Part shown: one piece after another, positions 55,216 to 64,000 of the stretch
Position numbering within the stretch: the first letter of the stretch is position 1
Layout: each line of letters begins with the position of its first letter
Origin: Populus alba
Lineage: Eukaryota > Streptophyta > Magnoliopsida > Malpighiales > Salicaceae
Length of the DNA: 64,000 nucleotides
Direction of reading: 5' to 3'
NCBI RefSeq assembly: GCF_005239225.2
Contig: NC_133296.1
Coordinates: 3,596,001-3,660,000, forward strand
Notes under the pieces: generated by a model
Database searches by the model: none
What the model was told of the DNA's origin: nothing
Seen by the model: the letters and a program-made list of their open reading frames with translations, nothing else
Program-made: the position numbers and the translations under genes

Positions 55216-55984
55216 ATATCCAAGATTTCAAGAGTGAAACTTAGCTAAGGTCTCACCCACTTTTTAACATTTGTTACCCTGAATTAATAATAATATTCTT
55301 GCTTTGTGCTTTGTTTCGGTCCAACGTATAACAAGAAGCCTGTCTTGTCATTTAGAAAATGAAAAAGGTAAATTCATACTTGATTTGGCAGGTTAATCAT
55401 AAAATGTTGTGTACATGCAGAACTCTTAATATTAAAAAATATATTTTTTATTTTTTAAAACCAAAACACTTTTTTTTATCCAATATTTATATTATCTTTA
55501 TAATTATTAAATTGATTGAATGATTTTTATACAGTTTAATTTTAAATTTTAAATATAAATTAGATAAACATTTTAAAGTTTACATGTTGCATATCTTAAA
55601 TAGTTTTTTATAATCAAAATATATTTTTTTAAGTTTTTTTTTTTAAAAATTCAGCCCCCACCAACGGCCTTGGTAAGTAAACTAAATAATTAGAAATCCA
55701 ATCCTAATAATTCTAGATAATAAGTCTTAATAAATAAAGATAATCAAATAAACAATATCCTTGGAAGTTACACAACCGTTGGCCTTAGTTGTTAAGGCAC
55801 TTTCAGTACTTTTACATCTGATATCCACGACTTACATGTATTATACAAATGACATATATATATATTGCCGGATACCATCGTAGACTCTAAAGGAAAGCAA
55901 AAATCGCTTGAAGCTTGAAACTTACTAAATCCATGTGAATGATCGATGGATGCTGCAGAATCTTTTGAAGAATGATATCTAGCA
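55216..55984. other. Spacer / 3' flank of the interrupted gene D
   Basis: AT-rich to 55760, then less so. 55760-55984 lies just downstream of gene D (minus strand) and is probably its 3' region. A His/Asp-rich minus-strand frame (55792-56085) is an out-of-frame reading of the GGTCGTCGT-type repeat and is not taken as a gene. Confidence 0.45.
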
Positions 55985-56246
55985 TCAACATGGTGGTGGT
56001 TGTGGTCGTCTTCGTGGTCGTCGTCGTCGTGGAGGCGGCGGCGGCGGTGGTCGTGGTGGAGGACTTTTGTAATGAGTAGGAGCATGAACCATTGGAGGTG
56101 GAGGTGATGAAATTGTCCTTCTAGACACCCCCCTTCAACTTGTAATAAGAGATTTCATTTGATGAGATCACACCAGGGGAAGACCAAGACGGAGGAGCTT
56201 CCCATGCAGAGGCTTTGCCGTTGTTACTGATATGAGATTATAGAAG

Positions 56247-56682
56247 TGTGAAGATAGGTGGAGGTGCCTACCTTGGTGGAGGTGCCTACCTTGGGTGGAG
56301 GTGCTTTAACCAACTTGGCCACTTGCTCTTGCATGGATGCTTGCCTATAAATAGGCAATGCATCCAAGCATTGAAAACACACCACAAGAGAGATACAAGA
56401 GAGGAAGAGAAGAGTGAGAGAGGGAAAGTAATCCCACAAAATTGTGAGGTATTTGTGAGAGAGTAAGTGAGGTGTTTTCTCCTATTAATAGAGAGATTCT
56501 TAGTTGTTCTCCTATTAGTAGAGAGAGGTTGTAATTCCCACATTACTTAGTAAAATCCTTCTATACTTGCCCGTGGACGTAGCCTAATTGGGTGAACCAC
56601 GTAAATTCTTGTATGTCTAATTTCTCATTTATCCTATCCTTTGCCTTTTGTCTTGTCGTGTTTGCATGCCAGTATCCTAACA
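56247..56682 (+). repeat. 5' LTR of copia element 2
   Basis: Contains two or three tandem copies of GGTGGAGGTGCCTACCTT at its start and a TATA-like CCTATAAATAGG at about 56344. Confidence 0.95.
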
Positions 56683-56683
56683 G

Positions 56684-56696
56684 TGGTATCAGAGCC
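56684..56696 (+). promoter_or_regulatory. Primer-binding site of copia element 2
   Basis: TGGTATCAGAGCC matches the complement of initiator methionine tRNA, as in element 1. Confidence 0.9.
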
Positions 56697-57005
56697 TTCT
56701 TGGTTGGTGTTGTTAACACACAAAAGTTATTCGTGTATACGGTTACTATTCACGTCTACGGCACTATTCACCCATACGGTACTGTTCACATACGTTACTG
56801 TTGGCGTATATAGAAAGTCAGTGCGGTGATTAAATACAGTCTAGGAAGTTCTGTCTAAGGAGATTGGGTTTTAAGCGGGACCGTTTGTGACCCCTCCAAT
56901 CTTTCCTGGGAACTTACTTAGTGAAGTATTATTCACACGATACTATTTCTATATACGTTACAGATCTGTGAAATGGTGATAGCTGAATAGATCTCGGTGA
57001 ATACA

Positions 57006-60000
57006 ATGGCAGCAAAGTACGAGATTGAGAGGTTCAAGGGGATCAATTTCTCACTATGGAAAATGAGAATCAAGGCAATCTTGAGGAAAGACAATTGCTT
57101 GGCAGCAATTGGGGATCGGCCCGCGGAGATCACTGATAATGCAAAATGGAATGAGATGGATGGCAATGCTATTGCTAACATACATTTAGCATTAGCCGAT
57201 GAAGTATTATCAAGTGTGGCGGAGAAGAAAACAGCTAAGGAGATATGGGAGACTCTAACCAAGCTATACGAGTCCAAGTCTTTGCATAATAAGATTTTCT
57301 TAAAGCGGAGACTTTATACCCTTCGAATGGCAGAAACCACGTCGGTGACTGACCACATCAACACAATAAGAACTCTATTTTCACAACTCACTACATTGGG
57401 TCAACAAATAGAGGAACATGAACGTGCAGAGCTTCTACTTCAAAGTCTTCCTGATTCGTATGATCAGCTCATTATCAACTTGACCAATAATATCCTCTCA
57501 GACTATTTAGTCTTCGATGATGTTGTAGCTGCTATCTTGGAAGAAGAAAATAGGCGTAAAAACAAAGGAGACAGAAACAGTTCAAATCAAGCTGAGGCAT
57601 TGTTGGTATCAAGAGGAAGATCAACGGAACGTGGCTTCAGTGGGAGTCAAAGGCAGGGGAGGTCCAAATCAAGAAGTAAGAAGGCTGTGAAATGCTACAA
57701 CTGTGGCAGAAAATGGCACTTCAAAAAGGATTGTTGGTTTAAAAAGGGTATAGAGAATACTGCAGAGTCATCAAAACCTCAAGGATGTGTTGCAAGCACC
57801 TCAGAAGATGGGGAGATTTTATATAGTGAAGCAGCAACAATCTCTACAGATAGAGAAGAGCTCACTAAGGTCTGGCTAATGGATTCAGGAGCAACATGGC
57901 ATATGACCCCTAGACGAGATTGGTTCCATACATATGAACCTATCTCTGGAGGCATAGTGTTCATGGGTGATAATCATGCTGTAGAGATTTCTGGCATTGG
58001 CACCATCAAATTGAAGATGTATGATGGCTTAATTCATACTATTTCAGGAGTGCGACATGTGAAAGACTTAAAGAAGAATCTTTTGTCCGTAGGACAATTT
58101 GATAGTCTTGGCTGTAAGATCCGAACAGACAATGGAATCATGAAAATTGTCAAAGGCGCGCTGGTGGTTTTAAAGGCAAGAAAGACAGTTGCAAACATGT
58201 TTGTATTAATGGGAGAAACACATCAGGGGGCAGAAGCATCAATCACATCAGCCAGTCCTGCAGAAGAGAAGACGATGATGTGGCATCAAAAACTAGGCCA
58301 CATGTCAGAGAAAGGTTTAAAGGTTCTCTCTGATCAGAAGTTACTCCCTGGGCTTACAAAGGTTGCTTTACCTTTTTGTGAGCACTGTGTTACAAGTAAA
58401 CAACACAGGTTAAAGTTTGGCACGTCAACAACGAAGAGCAAATGCATCTTAGACCTGATTCACTCTGATGTTTGGCAAGCACCGGTTGTATCCTTGGGAG
58501 GAGCAAGATACTTTGTATCATTCATAGATGACTTCTCCAGGAGATGTTGGGTGTATCCGATTAGAAGGAAGGCAGATGTGTTCGCAGTTTTTAAAACCTT
58601 CAAAGCGCGGGTAGAACTTGAATCTGAAAAGAAGATCAAGTGTTTGAGGACTGACAATGGAGGAGAATATACCAGTGATGAATTTGATAACTTCTGTCAA
58701 CATGAAGGTATCAAAAGGCAGTTCACAACGGCATACACTCCACAACAAAATGGAGTGGCAGAACGGATGAACAGAACTCTATTGGAAAGAACAAGAGCAA
58801 TGTTGAAGGTTGTAGGTCTAGAAAAGTCATTCTGGGCTGAAGCAGTTAATACCACCTGTTATGTGATAAATCGATCTCCGTCAACTGCAATCGAGTTGAA
58901 GACACCGATGGAGATGTGGACTGGAAAGCCAGCTGATTATTCTCGATTGCATATATTTGGAAGTCCTGTGTACGTGATGTACAATACTCAAGAAGTCAGC
59001 AAGCTAGATTCAAAATCTAGAAAATGTGTATTCTTGGGATATGCTGATGGAGTGAAGGGGTATCGCTTGTGGGATCCCACTGCCCACAAAGTAGTCATCA
59101 GCAGAGATGTCATATTTGCAGAAGATAAAATGCAAATGGAAGAAAATAATAGCATTTTAAAGGAGACTACAGAAGTCCAGATGGAAAATACTCAGAATCG
59201 TACTTCTTCTAAAGCTGCACCAGAGCATGAAGAACAAGAACAAATAGAGTCTGAAACTCTTGAAGTTCGACGGTCAACTCGTGAAAGAAGACCACCGGCT
59301 TGGCACTCAGAATATGTTACTGAGAGCAACATTGCATACTGTCTTCTAACAGAGGATGGAGAGCCATCAACTTTCCATGAGGCTATCAAAAGCACAGATG
59401 TATCTATGTGGATGACAGCAATGCAAGAGGAGATTGAAGCTCTGCACAAGAATAACACTTGGGATCTTGTTCCACTACCACAAGGAAGAAAGGCCATTGG
59501 CAACAAATAGGTTTACAAGATAAAGTGTGATGGCAATGATCAAGTGGAGCGGTATCGTGCAAGATTGGTGGTGAAAGGATATGCTCAGAAAGAAGGAATA
59601 GACTTTAATGAGATATTTTCTCCGGTGGTACGACTTACTACAATCAGAGTAGTCTTGGCGATGTGTGCTATATTTGATCTTCACTTAGAGCAGTTAGATG
59701 TGAAAACTGCATTTCTTCATGGAGAACTTGAAGAAGAAATTTATATGCTCCAACCAGAGGGTTTTGCTGAAACAGGCAAGGAGAACTTGGTTTGCAGGTT
59801 GAACAAATCTCTATACGGTCTCAAACAGGCGCCGAGGTGTTGGTACAAGAGATTTGATTCCTTCATAATTAGCCTTGGGTACAACAGACTCAATTCAGAC
59901 CATTGTACGTATTACAAGAGGTTTGAAGAAAATGATGTTTTCATCATTCTGTTGTTGTACGTGGATGACATGTTGGTAATAGGCCCCAACAAAGATCGAG

Positions 60001-60923
60001 TCCAAGAATTGAAGGCACAGTTGGCTAGGGAGTTTGATATGAAGGACTTGGGACCAGCAAACAAGATTCTAGGGATGCAAATTCACCGAGACAGAAGTAA
60101 GAGGAAGATTTGGCTTTCTTAGAAGAACTATTTAAAGAAGATCTTGCGACGCTTCAACATGCAAGATTGTAAGCCAATTTCCACCCCACTTCCTGTTAAC
60201 TTCAAATTATCTTCAAGTATGTCTCCTAGCAATGAAGCAGAGAGGATGGAGATGTCTCGAGTACCGTATGCATCAGTAGTGGGAAGTTTAATGTTTGCCA
60301 TGATATGTACAAGACCAGACATTGCACAAGCAGTGGGAGCAACTAGTCGATACATGGCAAATCCTGGTAGAGAGCATTGGAATACTATTAAGAGGATCTT
60401 GAGATACATCAAGGGTACCTCAGATGCCGTATTATGTTATGGAGGATCAGAATTTACTATCAGAGGTTATGTTGACTCACATTTTGCTGGTGACCTTGAG
60501 AAAAGAAAATCCACTATAGGCTATGTGTTCATAATTGCAGGAGGAGCTGTGAGCTGGGTCTCTAAACTTCAGACTGTTGTAGCATTATCCACAACAGAAG
60601 CTGAGTATATGGCAGCTACACAAGCTTGTAAAGAAGCAATATGGCTGAAGAAACTTATGGAGGAGCTCGGGCACAAACAAGAGAAGATTCTTTTGTATTG
60701 TGATAGTCAGAGTGCCTTGCATATTGCAAGGAATCCAGCATTTCATTCAAGAACAAAACATATAGATGTTCAGTATCACTTTGTTCGCGAAGTGGTGGAA
60801 GATGGAAGTGTGGATTTTCAGAAGGTTCACACAAAGGAAAACCCAGCAGATGCTTTAACCAAACCAGTCAACACTGATAAGTATATATGGTGCAGATCCT
60901 CTTGTGGCCTAGCAAAAACGTAA
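57006..60923 (+). pseudogene. Gag-pol of copia element 2, two in-frame amber codons
   Basis: One frame runs from the ATG at 57006 to the stop at 60923, broken only by TAG at 59508-59510 (usual Trp in GNKWVYK) and TAG at 60120-60122 (usual Gln in LSQKNYLKK). Order: gag (FKGINFSLWKMRIKAILRKD), CCHC knuckle CYNCGRKWHFKKDC at about 57695, protease DSGATWHM at about 57885, pre-integrase HQKLGHMSEKGL, integrase HSDVW / TDNGGEY / GVAERMNRT (58460-58770), reverse transcriptase LDVKTAFLHGEL and YVDD (about 59693 and 59959), RNase H (YVDSHFAGD, about 60468; YCDSQSALH). Motifs match the Tnt1-94/Tork lineage. Both stops are single transitions, so decay is recent. Non-autonomous as it stands. Confidence 0.93.
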
Positions 60924-61019
60924 GCAGCATGAAGATGGCAAGTATTGAAAGGATAGAAGAATCACAAATGATACAGTGTGAAGACTTAATTCAATCATCA
61001 AAGTCTTCAAGTGGGAGAA

Positions 61020-61456
61020 TGTGAAGATAGGTGGAGGTGCCTACCTTAGGTGGAGGTGCCTACCTTGGGTGGAGGTGCCTTAACCAACTTGGCCACTTGC
61101 TCTTGCATGAATGCTTTCCTATAAATAGGCAATGCATCCAAACATTGAAAACACACCACAAGAGAGAAACAAGAGAGGAAGAGAAGAGTGAGAGAGGGAA
61201 AGTAATCCCACAAAATTGTGAGGTATTTGTGAGAGAGTAAGTGAGGTGTTTTCTCCTATTAATAGAGAGATTCTTAGTTGTTCTCCTATTAGTAGAGAGA
61301 GGTTGTAATTCCCACATTACTTAGTAAAATCCTTCTATACTTGCCCGTGGACGTAGCCTAATTGGGTGAACCACGTAAATTCTTGTGTGTCTAATTTCTC
61401 ATTTATCCTATCCTTTGCCTTTTGTCTTGTCGGGTTTGCATGTCAGTATCCTAACA
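61020..61456 (+). repeat. 3' LTR of copia element 2
   Basis: 437 bp, about nine substitutions and one indel relative to the 5' LTR, followed by AGAAG. Confidence 0.95.
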
Positions 61457-61509
61457 AGAAGCAGCTCATGGATCAAAATGAAAGAAAGCAAATAAGCTAT
61501 GCCGCCCAT

Positions 61510-62112
61510 TGTTGCTTGTTATTCATGGAATACTACTCGACATGCCATTTTATATGTGTGGCTGGTGGTGTATGAAACCCTCCAATTAACACTAATTTAA
61601 TTTCAAGGGGCACTTCTTTTCTGTTAGCGCTCTGATTTCAAGGGGTTTGGTAGAGATTTTGCTGCAAGTCAAAGACAGCTAGACATGGGAATCACAACTT
61701 CGCAACTTGCAGGTGGTTTCATGGAAAGTGTTACATGGAAAGCAGATATAGCCCTTTGGGCAGTGATCCTCAACGTAAAGCAACTAGTGGATCGAGTTTC
61801 TTTGTAGCGTGGTTGTAGTTGCTTTTTAAATAACGTTTCGTGTTAAAATACATGTCAATGATTTTTTTTATTTTTTAAAAATTATTTTTGATATTAGCAC
61901 ATCAAAATAATTTGAAAACACTTAAAACATATTAATTTAAAATTAATAAAAATATAATTTTTTTTTGAATTTTTTCAAAATTATTTTTGAAACGCAGAAA
62001 CAAACAGGCCCAAATTAAACTATAAAGATAAGATAGATAGCCATTGTGTGAGCACGATCGCTCGAAGGCTTTCCATACAACACTTGGCAGGAAAACACCT
62101 GCAAGCTGCGAA
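61510..62112. other. Gene D upstream region and MITE-like patch
   Basis: 61510-61800 would hold the promoter of gene D (minus strand). ACACATATAAAATGG (reversed) about 45 bp before its ATG is a TATA-like candidate. 61815-62013 is an A/T-rich MITE-like patch with AACGTTTCGTGTTAAAAT at one end and GAAACGCAGAAACAAACAGG at the other. Confidence 0.5.
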
Positions 62113-62120
62113 ATTGCGAT

Positions 62121-63768
62121 CAAGGTTGTTAAAATCGCGATTTTAACACGGCACGGAAAGCCACACACAAACTCGGATTCATACATAGTTCAAACACCTT
62201 AAAAAACATGCTTCAAATAAAAATTCATACATAGTTCAAACATCTTAAAATACATGGTTCAAAAAAAAGTCATACATAATTTAAAATAACTTTTCATTAA
62301 CTAATAATTAACAAACTTAAAATAAACAATCTGCTGGTGTGTCATGTAAACTAAAACCAGCTTCATTCCCTTCATCTTCCTCATCATTCCTCAAGCATTC
62401 ATCAATATCATTAGCATCAAGAGGATTATTAGTATCAACTCAATCAACCCTGTAATCAATCCAAACATTTTATGATTATAATTAATTTTAATATTCAACA
62501 TCCAGCTATAAAAAAAAGACCTAACACTGCATTCAGAAACTAATACTGAATTCATAAACATTTTAGATACTAGACATCCAGCTATAAAAAAAGATTACCA
62601 TAATACTGAATTCAAAAACTAATTAAAGTCAGTAAACTAGTTAACAATTTCTTAAAATAAAACACTGAATCCAAAACACAAAATCACAGAATATAACTCA
62701 TGACTTATGTTTTTCTTCTTCAAATAATTAATTTGTTGTTCACAAACTTTGTAGTGTTTTCCTCTCTGTCCCGTAAGCTCAAAAAATAAACAAACTATTT
62801 TTAAAATCAGAACCCAGTTTTCTGTCAAACCATTCACAGTCACAGGCTTTGTTTTCAAAATCCAAACATTGTTATCAAAACAAATGCACATTCATTGTTT
62901 AACACCAGATTTCAGACAACAACATCGGTGAGATATCGAAACACTGTTATCAAAACAAATTCACAGACAAATTTAACAAAATAGAAATTCTATTAGCAAA
63001 CCCATTCACAAATTGAAGCAGTCGGTGAGAGAGTCATTCACAGACTTGTTTTCAGTGAGCAACCCATTCACAGACCCATCAATTCATAAAAATTCAAACA
63101 GTTGTGTAAAGACTGGGATTCGAACACAGGGGACAAATAAACAGGGGAAAAATTCGGTCTGCAATTTGAAAAATAAATTACTCTAGACTCTAAATCATGA
63201 TGTTATTTGCAGAAGGTGCACAAATATAAATAGAATAACTTACTATGGCTGGTGGAGACTGGTCACTGGAGAGTGGAGAGTCGCCGCTATTGTTGTCTGA
63301 AATCTGGATCTCACGGTGGCTGGTGAAAAAGACGGTTGTTGCCCGTTGGTGGTGGACCGATGATTGATTGCTGGAACTTGGACGGCTGAGAGAAGGAGAA
63401 CAAGGATTTAGTGACTTGGGTCTTGGGGAATTTGATTTTTTCTGGTTCTGTGTTATTAAGTTGTGTGAAAGACTGAAAAAAGATGAAGAATTGAAGATCG
63501 TGGTTCTGTTCTGCCTTCTGCGTGTGAGTCACACGGTGTGACTGTGTCAATAGGCCAATACTTGCTTGACACATGGACTGTGTCAATACGGGAGCAACAT
63601 TTTCTGTTATGGCACAGATGCGTAAAATCGAGTGTAAAATCGCGATTTTACCCGATTTTAACGATTTTACCAATTTTCGATTTTTGTGAACGATTTAGCA
63701 CGTTTAGCCTATATTGACTCGTAAAATCATACGATTTTACGAGTTGAATCGCGATTTTAACAACCTTG
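62121..63768 (-). mobile_element. Non-autonomous hAT element (1648 bp)
   Basis: Ends are 22-bp perfect inverted repeats (CAAGGTTGTTAAAATCGCGA plus TT) flanked by perfect 8-bp duplications ATTGCGAT (62113-62120, 63769-63776), diagnostic of hAT. Subterminal regions are crowded with CGATTTTAC / GTAAAATCG words that could bind transposase. On the minus strand near the left end (62318-62452), after a possible acceptor, a broken frame ends DTNNPLDANDIDECLRNDEE ... DCLF. It resembles the acidic C-terminal tail of plant hAT transposases, so this is probably an internally deleted derivative read on the minus strand. A 120-codon minus frame at 63311-63673 has no transposase motif. Confidence 0.88.
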
Positions 63769-63776
63769 ATTGCGAT

Positions 63777-64000
63777 ACCTTGCCAGCATTTCTATTTAAA
63801 CTTTTGAGACTCCCATCTACCCCGTGATGAAGGTCTATTAATTTGACAAAGTCAATTTACCAATTCTTAATCAATCATATCTGAATTGTGATCAATCAAA
63901 AATTTAAAAAAATATATCAAAGAAATCAATTAAAACCATGGTTAGAAATCATCAGATGTCGCTTCATTGTATGCTTTTAGTCTAAGTAATTCTTCTACAA
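63777..64000. repeat. Start of another copy of the peptide-block flank
   Basis: 63914-64000 matches 29977-30044 joined to 31648-31664: ATATCAAAGAAATCAATTAA, AACCATGGTTAGAAATCATC, CTTTTAGTCTAAGTAATTCT. It lacks the Harbinger element and so shows the pre-insertion site. The window ends inside it. Confidence 0.85.

Larger units (their letters stand above)
56247..61456 (+). mobile_element. Ty1/copia retrotransposon, Tnt1/Tork-type, with nonsense codons
   Basis: LTRs 56247-56682 (436 bp) and 61020-61456 (437 bp) start TGTGAAGAT and end CCTAACA. They differ at about nine substitutions and one indel by eye, so the element is clearly older than copia element 1. AGAAG duplications flank it. TGGTATCAGAGCC (primer-binding site) starts one base after the 5' LTR, and AAGTGGGAGAA precedes the 3' LTR. 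The leader (56683-57005) has repeated ACTATTCAC words. Confidence 0.96.
55985..61509 (-). pseudogene. Gene D: small secreted protein-like gene split by a copia insertion
   Basis: On the minus strand an ATG at 61509 opens MGGIAYLLSFILIHELL, a good signal peptide. It is cut after 53 bases by the Tnt1-type element (target duplication AGAAG at 61457-61461 and 56242-56246). The frame resumes at 56241 with an immediate TAA, then ISNNGKASAWEAPPSWSSPG and NEISYYKLKGG before a TAG. A one-base shift at a run of six G (about 56128-56133) would instead open a Pro-rich region (SPPPPMVHAPTHYKSPPP, then PPPPPPP) ending PPPC at 55985. So besides the 5.2 kb insertion there is at least one nonsense codon and possibly one frameshift. 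Unrecognised family. Secretion inferred; whether the Pro-rich part was ever translated is unsure. Confidence 0.5.

Noticed and set aside
55792..56085. Minus-strand His/Asp-rich frame (HDHRRRRLHDDDDHEDDHNH) as a metal-binding protein
   Set aside because: It is an out-of-frame reading of the GGTCGTCGT/GGCGGCGG repeat within gene D; its N-terminus is not a plausible start and the adjoining frame has more gene-like features.

Overview
This 64 kb window is nuclear DNA of a dicot plant, most likely a poplar or willow relative (Salicaceae). That is an inference from intron-containing plant genes, a chloroplast-targeted Rubisco assembly factor, tRNA-derived SINEs, plant Ty1/copia elements, and very AT-rich spacers full of MITE-like debris. 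All similarities were judged by eye; no alignment or database search was run.

Left third (1-25 kb): three conventional gene loci. An intronless gene for Rubisco accumulation factor 1 (RAF1) lies on the minus strand at 2386-3744. A three-exon 2-oxoglutarate/Fe(II) dioxygenase of the ACC-oxidase-homolog group lies at 5845-7583. It is followed by a collapsed remnant of the same gene (8031-8180) and a dead tandem copy (10337-11720) with a hAT-type element inserted 26 bp before its start codon. A single-exon ERF1-type ethylene response factor with an EDLL activation motif lies at 24107-24784. Upstream of it, W-box, GCC-box, W-box and G-box cores are packed into 42 bp. The 11.7-23.4 kb spacer holds SINEs, a Tourist-like MITE and a decayed gypsy gag.

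Middle (29-51 kb): a duplicated, transposon-riddled block carrying small secreted-peptide-like genes. Family A has three intact copies (33586, 45309, 49449), one truncated copy (35183) and one solo 3' tail (50214). Family B has two near-identical copies (41176, 46422). A third, single ORF, C, sits at 46769. The repeat unit appears to be a flanking segment 'L', then A, B and C. A PIF/Harbinger-like element (30045-31647) in this block carries pieces of a host MenG-type methyltransferase gene. A very young, apparently intact copia element (35572-40373) separates the truncated A from B1.

Right part (51-64 kb): a minisatellite, a GC-rich unclassified segment, and a Tnt1/Tork-type copia element (56247-61456) with two in-frame TAG codons. 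That element landed inside the signal-peptide region of a fourth, different small secreted-protein-like gene on the minus strand. A non-autonomous hAT element (62121-63768) follows. The last 90 bp repeat the sequence that flanks the Harbinger insertion at 30 kb, so another unit of the peptide block probably begins just past the right edge.

The most interesting candidate for something undescribed is the A/B/C/D group of small secreted-peptide-like genes. Their signal peptides look intact, and family A has a constant core with a rapidly diverging C-terminal tail after a Lys-Arg pair. No function is claimed for them.
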